The position numbers and the translations under genes were made by a program. The notes beneath the pieces are model-generated. The model saw only the letters and a list, made by a program, of their open reading frames with translations, searched no databases and was not told the DNA's origin. From Pterobdella sp. o SKG-2022 (lineage: Eukaryota > Annelida > Clitellata > Hirudinida > Piscicolidae), in the NCBI GenBank assembly GCA_964035795.1, contig OZ038321.1, positions 20,772,283 to 20,836,282 of the forward strand: 64,000 bases of DNA, read 5' to 3'. Below are positions 23,454-35,994 of the stretch, piece after piece (position 1 is the first letter of the stretch; each line of letters opens with the position of its first letter).

Positions 23454-26400
23454 ATGTGTTCAAATCAGTATGAAAACAACTTTGAAGATGATTGGCATAG
23501 AAAAAAATATGAAAATGAAAATATGGTCTATGAAAACAAAATTTTTTTAACAGATAAAACATCAGACTCAAATATATCTACTTATGAAATGACAAAAGAA
23601 GATGAGAAATTGAGAGAAATGATGGATGCTGAATTTCCACCTCCTCCTGCACATTTTTTCCAACATTCCACAAGTTCTGATAATTTTGGCATTTTTACTT
23701 CTATTAAAAGCGATTCAAAAAACATTGAAAACTATATATATTCAAATGATAATGAAAATAACAATGCAGAAAGCTTTAAATCGAAAAAAAGATTAAGTAA
23801 ACTTAGTGCATTTTCATCTGAAAAAGAATTAGCGGGTGATTTCTCAACATTAAAAAAATCTTCAGGCTCTAAAAACACCAAATCTTCTGAAAAGATGGAC
23901 CCATTTGTTTCACAATCAAGAGTGTACAAAAGCCATGAGAACTATCTGCAGACACTCCATCCTCCTGACTTGTGTCCATTGATCCTGGATGAGCCTGGTG
24001 CAATCTCTATCGATGCTCTCAACTACCAAAAGATTGAGAACTCATTGGACAACATTGAGGCATTTCTTAATTCTACAGAAGTTCTTGATATTATTAACTT
24101 CAACAAAAGAAAATCCCACTTGCAATCTTCTCAAAACACCACTATGCAATCTTGTGTTTTATATGCACAACCTGCCATTAGTCACAATATATACTATAAC
24201 GATTCTCAACTGAGCTACAAAGACAAAACTGACAAAAACAACAATAATAAAAACAATAACAACACAAATATTGAAACAAATATACAAGACAATAAAAGAC
24301 AAAATCAAAGTTTGCAAGGCAGGCAAGATCACTCTTCCATACAATGCAACAACCACTCAGGCAACCCTGAGGCTCGGCCCAAATTACTGGTACACCACAC
24401 AACCAGTAATAACTCCCAACTGCTTTTAAAAAGTGCCAAACTAAATCATAAAGCAAGCACTCATTTAAGCCATGGACCTTCTGGTATAACTCAACCGAGT
24501 ATAACACCTTCCATTGCTGAACCTATGGATCCTTCTACTCAAGCATCTGTACCCAACCTCCACAAAACTGAGTCCCACTCAAGTCTTGACATCTCCCATG
24601 CAAAACAAGTTTCCAACAATCTTTATCATCTCAAAGGCTTCACTTTGAGTGATGTGTCTAAATACCTCAGTCGCACGTTGGTTTTATGTAATTATTTTTT
24701 TTATGAATTGATTTATACTACCTCAATATATAATGAACTACTAAAAACATCAAATAAGAGGAATTTTTAATACATTTATTGAGAAACAAAAGCTTTAATT
24801 TTCGATAAGTTCAGCCTTATCATAAAATGTTTTATGATAAGGCTGAACTTATCGAAAATTAAAGCTTTTGTTTCTCAATAAATGTATTAAAAATTCCTCC
24901 TATTTGATGTTTTTCGTTAAAAAATATTGAAGAAAAATACATAAGATGTCTCTGAAAAATAAACTAGTAATAATATCAATCTTAAAATAATAAAACTATT
25001 ACTAATAAATTACAATAATAAAAAACAACGTAATTTATTTTCAAAATGGTTTTAATACTAGCAAAACCACATGACACAGAGACCCCTTTTGCTTGCTGGT
25101 AGGCAGGTCATACCTTCTCAACTTTGACTTCAGCAACCTCAACCTGGATGCTGCTCTTAGATTGTTTCTGGGTTATTATTTTTTTTTATAGAGTTTATTA
25201 TTGTTATTCAATTATCTCCATTGTTGTTATTCCTATCTTAATCGATTATTTTTGTGTTATAGTCACTTTTTGTCATCATTTTTCATCATATATATCATTT
25301 TCATTCTTTTCTCACGTCTCTTATCTTAGTCATATTTTCATATTGCTTACCACCATCTTCATCATTAGGCAAGGTTTCATTGGAGGGAGAGACACAGGAA
25401 AGACAGAGAGTTCTGAATCATTTCTCATATCGTTTTAAGACATGCAATCCTGAATACCAGCTTTCTAAAGGTTTTTGTTTCCATAATATAAATTATGTTA
25501 TTAATAAATTTTTTATAAATAGGGTTGAAGAGTTAGAAATTTTTCATTATTTCATATTACAAAATTCAGTATAATTTTTATAATATAATTGGTGAAATCT
25601 TTATAGATAACGCTGATGAATCAAAACACATGTTAATCATCCCATTAAGATTCTTGCCACACTCTCGCTTGTGCTATGTTGCTTCTGAACACTGACTATC
25701 ACAATCAGGTTGATAAATACAAGAGTAATATCAAAAATAATATAATAGTGCTTAATTCTATTTTTATTTCTGGCTGCTTTTGAGATTTTCAGATCTAATA
25801 CTAGCTGTGTTATTTATAACTTATACACTATACTCGCAACTCAAGGCAACTAACTATCGAAAATGATTACAAACACGAAATTATAAATCATGGGAACAAT
25901 TTTATATTGCAATTTTATCATAAGTCACAACATTAAACTATGCCAAGCCATACACACATTGTATGGTCCACACAACTTCCAACCACACTCCACCATGCAA
26001 CTTTACCTATCTCATCATATTGTCAACAAAAGCAGGTGCAAAAAAAAATGTCGATGATTGACTTCATTGGCAACTTGAAAGGGTTAAATGAAGGAAGTTC
26101 AGATTTTCCTAAAGACATGCTCAGTTCGTTCTTTCATTCTATCACCTCTAACCCGCTACCCAATCCCTTGGCTTCAAAACCATCAAAACAAGATGCTCTT
26201 GACCTCTCTGTTAATCCTTTCCTCACTGTGAGTTATCTAATGAATTGCATCCGTCTTATAATGTTGATAGCTACAGTGACGAAGAGTTTTGTTGGTAATG
26301 CAGTTTTTATAATGGTAGATGAGATGATGTTTGCTTTTGGGATGATGGTGTTGGATTAAGAAAGTTTCTAAAGAGATTGACGATGATATTTACACGATGA

Positions 26401-27859
26401 TATCATGATGAAGAATAATTAACACAATAGCTAGACGGCGATAATTTTCATGAAAAAAAAGAGAAAGATGTTAACGAGAATGATATGATGACGATATAAA
26501 TAGTAATGACGTAGGTGAATTTATTAATGATTCCGCAGGCACCAGACCTACAAACTGCCCAAGAGTACAAAAAAGGGTACCTCATGAAAAAGAACTGTTT
26601 GAATGCTGGAGGTTGCCATCCATTCATTAATCATTAGACCTGTACATTCTTCTAGATATCCATTCATACATCAACACATCGAAATATTTTTTTATCCATT
26701 TATCTGACTATCAATTCAAACACATATCGATACATCAATGCGCACGTAAATATTCCTTTATTTATATTTCAGTTTATTAGCTTATATATTCTTCAACACA
26801 TTCCACCATTTTTCACTCGAGTAGGGGCTCGCACCTCAACAGGCAAGAGGAACTGGCAGATGAGTTATGTGGTCTTGAAGGATATGATCATGTATCTCTT
26901 CAAGGTTTTTATTGCTAACAAATAATGTTTTTCTTTACAATGCTCATTAAATAATAATAAATATAACAATAGAGTTTTCACAGCTTCAAACGCACAACAG
27001 GACTCGCAAGAGGCGGAGAGGACCAGTAATAAGGGGAACTCGCACCACAAATATATCAGGGTGCACCATAGCATCGCCAAACTTGCCACAGACTACCAGA
27101 AGAAGCAGTTTGTGTTCCGTTTGTATTGCGCTGATCAGTCGCAGTATCTTTTGCAGGCGAGGTTAGGTTTGGTGTTGTGTGTTGTTATTGCTGGTGTCTG
27201 GGTTTGAAGAATCGATTGAAGTTACTTGGACTGATAATAATAATAATAATAATAATAATAATTATTATCATAATAATTATAGTTATTAGTATTAGTAGTA
27301 GTAATAGGTTTAAAATTATGTTAAATTCTGCGAATAATAAAGCAAAATTTGATTTAAGTTTCACTCACATTTCAAAGAAACATTTCCAATAATAATGCGA
27401 CACGTCTGCACTACACAGCGACACAGGGGAAATGACAGCATGGATCAACAATATCAACTTGGTGTCTGCCCTCTTATCAGCTCCCCTTTTGCCTTCTGGG
27501 GTCGGATGCAAGGGTAAACAGTTCCAAAGACCTCTGATGCCTTCAGCTTGTACTAAATTCAACCTGGTTTGTATGTTTTTGAGTTTTGTTTTGAGAGGCT
27601 GATTTATGAGTACAAATATGTGCGTTGAAACTCACACACACGTACAGAGAGAGCAATACGCACGCATGCTAGAGGCGTATGAGGACATGGAGGAAGAGTT
27701 GAAGGAACATTTGAATGACAATCCCAAGGGAAGCAAGGCGTCTTTAACCCCTGATAATGTTGAGAAAGAAAAATACCTTACTTTTGAGGTATGGTGGATA
27801 AATAGATAGATGGATGGACGGATATATAGATAGCTAGATAGATAGATAGATAGATAGAC

Positions 27860-27953
<94 letters not shown>

Positions 27954-28060
27954 AAAGATAGATAGATAGATAGATAGATAGCCAAATTTCATCGCTACAG
28001 ATCGAAAGATTCCAAACTTATTGCAAGCTTCTAAAAGATAGAATCAACGGCTTCATTTAA
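23454..28060 (+). CDS. EFA6/PSD-family Arf6 guanine nucleotide exchange factor (Sec7-PH)
   Basis: PSD/EFA6 proteins activate Arf6 at the plasma membrane. Eleven exons join in frame: 23454-24676, 25080-25171, 25369-25470, 25650-25708, 26036-26227, 26539-26611, 26825-26904, 27001-27161, 27419-27566, 27648-27788, 28001-28060 (TAA), about 776 residues. Exon 1 encodes a long, low-complexity N/S/K-rich N-terminus with a proline cluster (FPPPPAHF), then the Sec7 start (LYHLKGFTLSDVSKYLSR). Exons 2-5 complete Sec7, with the catalytic-glutamate segment LEGETQERQRVL and CHTLACAMLLLNTDYHNQ. Exons 6-9 encode the PH domain (KKGYLMKK, GKRNWQMSYVVLKDMIMYL, KQFVFRLY, TAWINNINLV). Exons 10 and 11 form the C-terminal coiled coil (MEEELKEHL, ERFQTYCKLLKD). 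An unseen upstream exon may carry the true start. Confidence 0.93.
24743..24914. repeat. Near-perfect 85-bp-arm palindrome in EFA6 intron 1
   Basis: Arms 24743-24827 and 24830-24914 are reverse complements separated by 2 bp (TG), with one mismatch seen (AAGAGG against CCTCCT). The arm motif (AAGCTTTTGTTTCTCAATAA) recurs as a single arm near 9800. In pre-mRNA the pair would fold into an 85-bp hairpin. Confidence 0.9.
27834..27981 (+). repeat. (GATA)n microsatellite in the last EFA6 intron
   Basis: About 150 bp of GATA units with two substitutions, filling most of the 212-bp intron 27789-28000. It ends 19 bp before the acceptor of the 60-nt terminal exon. Antisense translation gives only YLSI repeats. 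Confidence 0.92.
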
Positions 28061-29412
28061 GCATGAACAATAATTATAATATTATTGTCATTATTTTGTA
28101 TTCTTTATTATCATTATCATTTTTATTCATACTTTTGTAAAATCCACTTAAAATCAAAAGCATAAGTATTTCAATTTGCTTCAAAGGCTTCACACGTTAT
28201 AAACCTATGAGTTAAAGATCACACATATCTGTTGATTTATGTATATCTTGTATTATCAGATGCCTTCCAGTGGTGTTTTATATCCTCAAATCGGTTATGT
28301 AGTTACTAGTCGCTTTTTAGCGCAGTGTTATTTAAAATATATATGTCAGTTAAACATACATATATGTATATTATCGGTATTTTCAATCAGTACTGTTTTA
28401 TACCATATTAACCTACTTACACCCTGGAGTACAGTTTTTATATTTTTAATGGGATTATAATCAAACTAATGATTCTCCAAGGAAATTTTTTTAGAGTGAC
28501 CAGCTTGAGTCATAAATAAATGTTATAAAAAATATATACATATATGTAGATAAACCAACATGTGAAGTTTTTGTTTAAGTATCTTTTATTGTTTATTTAA
28601 TCATATCAGATTTATTCGTTTCCAATGTATCCTGGAAAGTGTTTGAGTCCAGAAAATATAGCTCACAAAACTGATGAAGTTTTGTTCATCTGCGTAATAA
28701 ACCTTAGCAATAACCAACTAGTTGCATCTGAACGTCAAATTGTTAAATTACGATTATCCATTGATTTAAATTACTATTAATGATGTTTATTAGTAATATT
28801 GTTCTTTTATATTACTTTTCATTTGGTTTGGAATCACCTTGCAATGATGAAATCAGTATACGTTACATATTATGCATTTGTGTTGTTTGTTTTATAATGT
28901 GTTTTTGTGATAGATATTATATGCATTATATTGAGTTATTTTCATTATTTAATGGCATATACTGAATTTTTTCGGATGTTGCTTTATTAAGTGAGATATC
29001 AATTGATGATTAATTTTACATTAATTTCTTTTACTAAAAAACTTTTCAAACTGAATCTATTCATTTCAATGCGGTAAATCTCTTATTATACAAACTCCAG
29101 TTTACATCACTATGTTATGGCAATGGTAATAACAATTATTGGTTATATTTCACTATCAATTTAAGTTACTACACTCCTCCAAGTTATTTATAATATTGTT
29201 CTTTAAATATAAAATAATCAAATTGATATTTTGAGATTAAAATATTCTTAATTTTGCCTTCCAGTCGCTGATTTTACAATTAAATTCCTCCAAAACAATG
29301 TTATTAAGTATACTAGCAATAATGATTAACTATATAAATGTGATTTTTTTGTATGATAATCAAATTTTTGTTTTAGCTGATTCCTTTTTTCAAGCAACTT
29401 CGCCAATTAAAA
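28061..29412. other. AT-rich region downstream of EFA6
   Basis: Nothing recognised beyond probable 3' UTR of EFA6 and AT-rich sequence. Short ORFs here look random. Confidence 0.4.
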
Positions 29413-29640
29413 GTGCAAATATATACATACATCCATACATACATACATATACACATGCATACATACATCAATACATACATACATACATTCATACATACAT
29501 ATATACATACATACATACATACATACATACATAAATACATACATACATACATACATACATACATACATACATACAAACAAACAAACAAACAAACAAACAA
29601 ACATACATACATACATACATATATACATACATACATTCAA
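29413..29640 (+). repeat. (ATAC)n / (AAAC)n compound microsatellite
   Basis: Imperfect ATAC/ACAT units with a central (AAAC)n run near 29573-29602. Its YIHT/MYVC translations are artefacts of the repeat. Confidence 0.92.
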
Positions 29641-31480
29641 AGTATTAACTGCCCATGTATATGGATGATAGAAGGGATTGCAGCATGGACCAATTATAGA
29701 CATCTGTCACATGCGACCAAAATAACATTCCTCCAACATATAGTCTATTGAAGTTTTTGTAATTTTGTTGCAATGCATTTTAAATATTGTTTTTGTGTTT
29801 GTGAACAGCTTAAATTTTATGGTTTTACATTATTTTAGTTGTGTTTTAAAACGATAATATGTATGAGATAATATATGTATGTCAGCAATAACTGTAGTGC
29901 ATTGAGACGCATATGATTAAAATAGTTGTAAGGAACAATATTAATAAAAATGATTAAATTATCAATAAAAATAGTTGAATTAAGTATAAAAATAATTGAA
30001 ACACATGTATAAATTGATTATTCAATTCACAAAATTTCATTCACTTGTCATCATTAAACTTACTTATTAGTAACAGCTGATGAAATTTTATAAAAAGGTT
30101 TATAATGAACTTTAACGCTAATTAATACTTTTTCCAACTATAACAAAGTTATTTTATATTATGTTATGATTGATATTAATAAAGGTAATAGTAATTTAAT
30201 AATAATAATAATACTGAATATACGTGTTAGCATGTAGTGAAGCATCATTGTTTTCATATACCTCATCATTATCATTATTGTTGCATCTTCTAGTCTGCAT
30301 GCCCTGTTACAGTATTTTTATTAATGCAGAGTTTCAATAAAGCTGGTTCATTGGTCTTTTTGGTTTTTTTATGTTAGAAGGGCTTAAGTCAAAGTTTTGC
30401 TATTTTCCCGCTAAGAAAGCATTCAAATGATATCAATTATTTTAAAAATATCAATAAAAAATAGCATGAGCAAACTAAAACAAGGCTTTCTTAGTTGGAA
30501 AAATAGTGAATTTAAAAAAAACTTTCCAAATAACTATTGACAGTTAAAAACACACTTTGTTTTCTATAGCAAGCATCGACTTCCACTTTTGCTATCAAAA
30601 GCTCTTCCTAGAAAAGAGCTTTTAAAGAAAAAGTGGGTTTTCATTGAAAAAAACATAAACCACATTATAAAATCTAAGTCAATTTTTGAGTTTTAGTTAT
30701 AAAAATAAATTTATGAAAATTTTTAGCTAAAAGGGATTAAAAACAGTTGCTAACCACCACAACCATTTTACACTTTCCAAGCATAAGCTAAGAAAAAACC
30801 AATAATTATAAAGCATTACTATTGAAATTAGAGGGTAAATATATTTTATAAATTTTATTTTATTTTTGTAAATCAAGCTTATAGTTTTATTCTCAGTCGT
30901 TCATTAATTAAAATAGCTTTTGAGTTTTATATAATTTGTTCAGAAGATACTTTTATTCAAGAAACTAGCTGAAATTTTTAATAATTAAAATCTTATCGTA
31001 CATCGTTAGCGAATTATTGAAATAGAGAAGAATATTTATATGGAATTATGAATTCTAAGAAGACGAATATTTGAATTTTTTGTTTCTATATTCATTTAAA
31101 TGCCAAAATTAAGGTATTATCGTCGTATTACATTAAAACGACCTCAAAACAAAAATCAATGAAAACTTAAAAACTAGAAAAAAAAACAAAAAGCTTCAAA
31201 TTGAATATTCATATAAAACTTTTAAAATTGAATGAAGAATAAAAATTAACAAAAAACGATCATGAACAAATATATCCATCTTTATTTCCTGTATCATATC
31301 TCGTACTAAAAGCACAAAAAGCGAATAGAATTTTATCTTGAATGGAACATCATCTCTCACCGTAGCTGCCTTCAGAAAGCATTTGCTTCTTAGCTCATTT
31401 CCCTTATCACTTTTATAATAAATGAAGAAAATTTCTGCAAAAACTTAACAGATTTTGTTCAAAGTATGAGAAAAAAAACG
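29641..31480. other. AT-rich region without recognised genes
   Basis: Contains a small hairpin at about 30597-30623 (AAAAGCTCTT ... AAGAGCTTTT). Otherwise nothing recognised; part could be 5' remains of the Penelope-like element that follows. Confidence 0.35.
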
Positions 31481-32470
31481 ATTGTCTAGTGAGTTTTAAT
31501 GCAGAAGGCGTCTTCCTTTCGTATACCTCTAAAAATGCTTTACACTCATACAAATTAAAAATAAAAAAATCTGAATCTCAAAAAATTACGAAACTAACAC
31601 AAAAAAATATATTAGACTTGATAACACTATGCTTGCCAATCTCAGAATTCATATGTGACAATCAACTATATACAATAAAAGATTCAAGACCAATTGGCTC
31701 AAGTCTTATAGTTTCTATTGCACATTTTTGGATGAATCACACCATAAATGAAGCTAAGAAAATGGCAAAAAAAAGTGCTTCCATGCTCCCTTTCTTAGAA
31801 CATAACAGAGGGAAACAATAACAAACTAGAAACTACTGAAAATCTTCGAACAATGGTTCTTTCATTACAGCCAAGACAACAAAATATGGATGGGTGTTTT
31901 TAAAGAGGTCTTTTGCTAAGCCTACAAACTTTATTTGAATGAAGCCTTTTATAAAAATGTAAAAGATTATTTAACAGAAAATTTTGAAAACAATGGTTTT
32001 GACAAAAAAAAAACTCAAATAGCAAAATCATATAATAATACACAAACTAAAAACATCCCCAAACATTAACATTCCTTTCTATTGCTCTTCAAGACATAAG
32101 CTTGTCAACATTTATGCTCAAAGAATTAAAAAAGTATGATAGAATAGACAAAAAAGAAGTCTACCAACTAAAATGTTATTGCGAAAGTATAAATTGTACA
32201 TTAGGCAAACAAGGGTATATATTAGACCCGGAATAAAGCAGCACAAGGCAGACATTACATCAAAACAACCAAGCTTGCTCACCATTGCAGTCAAAAGGAA
32301 ATTATGAAAACCTTTATAATTAAAATATTATCAGAAAAAAAATACTTTACAGAGACCTTTTAGCTCAAGAAAGTTTTGAAATCAAAAAAATAATTCAATT
32401 AATAGTGGCTAGAATGGCCCACATTGTAAACATCCAGGCTAAGATACATTATTGAAGAATTGAAATAATA
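31480..32470 (+). mobile_element. Decayed Penelope-like element (RT plus GIY-YIG remnants)
   Basis: 31489-31821 encodes an RT-like palm segment of Penelope type (SFNAEGVFLSYT, LCLPISEFICDNQLYTIKD, then IGSSLIVSIAHFWMNH where intact elements have a GSPLSP-like block). After frameshifts, about 32150-32310 encodes a GIY-YIG nuclease remnant (VYQLKCYC, then YIRQTRVYIRPGIKQHKADI in another frame). Near 32355-32385 is AQESFEIKK, like the C-terminus of such elements. RT followed by GIY-YIG is diagnostic of Penelope-like elements. Several frameshifts and stops make it non-functional. Confidence 0.75.
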
Positions 32471-33082
32471 TAGAAACAAAAAACATGGAAAAGGGACAAA
32501 AGTTTCATCTCCGAAAGTAAAAATCAGTTTAATTTTAAGCAATAAAATTTTGAGTTATGAAATTTTTGGCAAATAAAAATCACCATAGACTAAACACATG
32601 ATTTTTTTAGTTAACGTCTTAATATTTAAATATTTAACTATTTCATTTCTGTGCTAATTCCATATACATATCTTTTGCTTTTGAATATTTCGTTATAGAA
32701 TTATGATAAAGTTTTACTTAACGAGAATTTTAGATAATTTTTGAATAAGTGTTTTAAATTCATTCCTCATATTGTGAAAGAATTATATAAAATTCAACAT
32801 TTTTGAGTTTTATTTTTTTTCGAAATTAATTTTTTTTGCTCTTGATTCAAATTTCTTCCAAAATCCAGTTTTTTCATTTTTGAAAATTTTTTTTACTTTT
32901 TTACATTCTTTTATCTGGTTTCCACTTTTAATCTTCGCTCATTTTTTTACAGACGAAACAACAAATTAGCCTGTAAACAATTGTATCAGTAGATTTAAAA
33001 AATATTTACAAAAAAAACTATAAAAATTTTACTTTGGTTTTTATTTAAAAAACAATTCAATTCATCATTTTACCACCTGGTA
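32471..33082. other. AT-rich spacer
   Basis: No gene recognised; presumed 3' flank of the minus-strand lectin-like gene 1. Confidence 0.4.
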
Positions 33083-33775
33083 TCACCAAAAAACAACTAA
33101 CGTAAGAGGAGGCGAAAGGATTGCAAGGAAGCCGATGAAGGCCAGTTGATTGCAAGTTACCCATGCTGAGAACAATTTAAATTAATAACTTGAAACATTT
33201 ATTATCTTTGAAAAAAAAGAGTTAAACCTAAGCTTCCCAGAATTTCAATTTCGCATGCTTCGATTTCAGCTGCACCGAGTAAATTGAAGAAGGTAAACTT
33301 TTCGAAATCTTCGTTAGGGATGTTGAAATAACATTTTTGAGCTCTGCATTGATAAGTCATGTTTTCCAGTTTTTCATACTCTTTAACAGAAGGTATTTCT
33401 TGGGTTGCCCCTATTTGGCCTAGCAGAGAGATCGAAGTGAACTTGTAACTTTTATGCAAGTCTACCACGCCAGGAAAAGCATTTTTCAAAATCAGGAAAA
33501 CACAGGTTTCTTTGTCACCATCTACAATAGCATCCACAGAGCCTCCAAAACTCATGAATCTGTCGAACGATGCTCCTCTCAAAAGGTTATCTTCTAAGTC
33601 TACGGGAGTTTGCAAAATTTTGTATTGAATTTATTAAAATTCTTTATTGAAAATTTCTTCGTGTAAAATGAAGTAAAGGAAGAAAATCTTATTCACCAGC
33701 TGCAGAAATTCGATGAAATATCATACTACAGAGCAAAAAAAAGATACTTTTTAAAGGATTTATAAGAATATTCAT
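33083..33775 (-). CDS. Lectin-like gene 1: signal peptide, F5/8C/fucolectin-like domain, hydrophobic tail
   Basis: Three minus-strand exons: 33775-33697 (ATG, phase 1), 33599-33228 (phase 1) and 33165-33083 (stop TGA), 177 residues. Exon 1 is a signal peptide (hydrophobic SIFFLLCSMIF, then ISAA). Exon 2 encodes a single domain that starts NLLRGASF, has the calcium-loop-like DAIVDGDKETCV, then SISLLGQ, the cysteine pair YQCRAQKC, and ends CEIEILG. This layout suggests a discoidin (F5/8 type C) or fucolectin-like fold. Exon 3 encodes a hydrophobic C-terminus (FIGFLAILSPPLTLVVFW), either a GPI-anchor signal or a membrane tail. Both introns are short (97 and 62 bp). The paralogue at 37332-38079 has the same exons and phases. 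Ligand unknown; fold assignment is moderate. Confidence 0.82.
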
Positions 33776-34629
33776 GATGTTAGAAAACTTGAATTTTTTT
33801 CATTGTAAAATTTGTGAAATGTTTGTTTCAAATTGACGTAAAACTGGTTAAAAATGATTTCAACAATTTTAGATTTTAACTTCATTTAAAAATTCAATAA
33901 AATATTTTGCAAAAAACTTTGCCAAAGTAACAATTACGAAAATGAGTATCACACCAATAGAACATAAAAACAAGTATTGCTTTAGTTATTTCATTGCCTT
34001 CTTAAAGGTTCGACGTTTACCCATTAGACATTCTATCTAAAATCAATTCATCGCTAATATCCACAACATCATTATTACATACTCGTACCACCTCTCTTCT
34101 ACTGCAAAAAAACTTCTCAACCCTTTTCATAATGAATTACATGAATGGCAAACAAACTAGTTATAAATACTAATAAAACCACAGTTTTTTCGATCCAGCA
34201 AAATATAATCTATGTAACATACAACCCTGATTAAGAAATTTTAAAAATATTAGAACTTTTTACTCTAGGCTTAACTTCTTTACCCACACCAATAATACTA
34301 CTCGCAAAACTCATTAAACTCTTGGTAGCCATAAAACCACATAAAAATGCAAAAAGTAAAAAAAACTTAACTATAACTTACAAAACCTCAATATATGACC
34401 ATTATTAGAATTAATTCAAACTATCTGATTTCCTATTATGTTCAGCTTTTACTTTAACATTTTAAAATTATAGAAAACAGTTATTTTGATGTCAGGTCGA
34501 TTAGCTAAGATAGTTCTGTCAGCTTGTGTTGAAAAATTCAAAAAAACAGTGAACTGTTACCCTTATACAAGACTTATACAAGATTGATGTTTCCACCAGT
34601 TTTTTTTTGCGGTTTTTACTGAAAAACTA
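33776..34629. other. AT-rich spacer
   Basis: Upstream of lectin-like gene 1, so it should contain its promoter. No gene or clear repeat seen. Confidence 0.35.
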
Positions 34630-34790
34630 TTGCAGAGCTTCAAGTGTAGATAACTACCATGCCTTATATAATACTTCTTTGGTGTCAGTACGGAAGAACC
34701 TGAAATGAGATGGTCAATTGTCTCTACCTGCTCATTAGCATATTGGAATACTCGATTGACTCTAACTGGCTCAGTTCTTTGAAGAATTTA
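34630..34790 (-). mobile_element. Fragment of a third retroelement (3' coding end)
   Basis: Minus-strand translation gives EPVRVNRVF, then ETIDHLISGSSVLTPKKY and IRHGSYLHLKLC. The ETxDHLISGC-VL-(x)-KEY-RHD pattern is typical of the C-terminal region of some non-LTR retrotransposon polyproteins in invertebrates. No RT domain is attached, so it is a short relic. Confidence 0.5.
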
Positions 34791-35084
34791 TTGGCTCTTT
34801 TGACTATGGAATGAAGTTCTTATGGATTTGGTGAAGACAAACTAGTATAATTAATAAAAAACTAAAGCAAAAACCTCAAACATTAAGTTCATCAATCTCT
34901 TACTGAAATTGACATAACGTGGAGCTTATTGTTGAAAACCCTTTTAGATTCCCTTTTTAAAACCTCTCAAAATAACAAAAAAATAAAATTTGACAACAGC
35001 TGTTCACCCAAAATAGAAACACACATCATCAAAAAAGGGCTGCAATGTGAGAGATCATCAAACACTATATGTGATCATCATTTT

Positions 35085-35994
35085 CACCATGTCGACCGCA
35101 GTCGAACTTCTATGACTTTGTTCTTCCAATACCCCCTATCGCTCATAAATGTTTCTAAATCTTCTTTATCAAGATTAGAATCATCAGTTAGTTGGTTGAT
35201 AAAATTTTGAGCTGGTCTTCCTTTAGTATTTTTCCACATCTTGGTTTCCATAGTATAAATTTGTATATAACTTCTTTACTGCGAAAGCAATGTCCTGCGA
35301 AAATCACTCTTTGTGTTGCATTTTTATTGGTTATCTTTGGTAAATTGTCGTATAGTACATTATTGCTTATACGTTGCTGTCATTTTACATTATTCACAAC
35401 TCTTAGCATTTTTGTATAGCACCCGTTTAACTTTGTTTCTAACTTTTCGGTCAATGTCCAGGTACTAGATCCATAGAGTAGCACAGAGCTCACTGTAGTA
35501 TGGAAAAATGCTAATTTCAAGTTTTTTGGCAGACTTGAATTCCAGATAGTATTTAGTTTTTGTAGTGCAATCCAAGCTTTGCCGATTCTTACGTCAACGT
35601 CTTTCTCGTTGGAATATATCCAGGATCCTAAATAGGGAAATTCGTTTGTGAGTTTTATGCATTTTTTGTTTATTGGGGTGAGTTTTGAAGGATTTTGGTT
35701 AAATGTCATATATTGTGTTTTTCTCTCATTAATGTGAAGACCTATTAGTTTGGCTGCCCTTTCTACATTATGCAACAGTTTTTCAGCTTTATCCACAGAG
35801 TCTGAAAGTAGGGCAATATCATCTGCGTAGTCTATGTTTGTTACACATAGTGCTGGATGTCTATATGTGATAGCAACAACAGTTATACAATAAATATTTA
35901 AACCGGCCAAAATAATGTTATTCCTTAAATTAAAAAAGCTAATCCTAAAAAAACGCATTTGACTTTTGTGCTCAAATACATTCAAACAAAGCAC
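35085..35994 (-). mobile_element. 5'-truncated non-LTR retrotransposon (LINE), broken
   Basis: Minus-strand RT C-terminal half with the catalytic box YADDIALLSDS, GLHINERKTQYM, YLGSWIYSNEKDVDVRIGKA and VLLYGSSTWTL, as in RTE/jockey-type elements. The frame is broken by TGA at 35380-35382, where relatives have Trp, and a frameshift near 35200. The remaining frame gives DRGYWKNKVIEVRLRSTW at the 3' end. The N-terminal endonuclease and RT fingers are absent. Confidence 0.85.

Noticed and set aside
28667..28695. Hammerhead-ribozyme-like CTGATGA near the Penelope-like relic
   Set aside because: No GAAA core or pairing stem II/III follows in the expected position.
29373..29751. YIHT and MYVC repeat ORFs on both strands
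   Set aside because: Artefacts of the ATAC/AAAC microsatellite.
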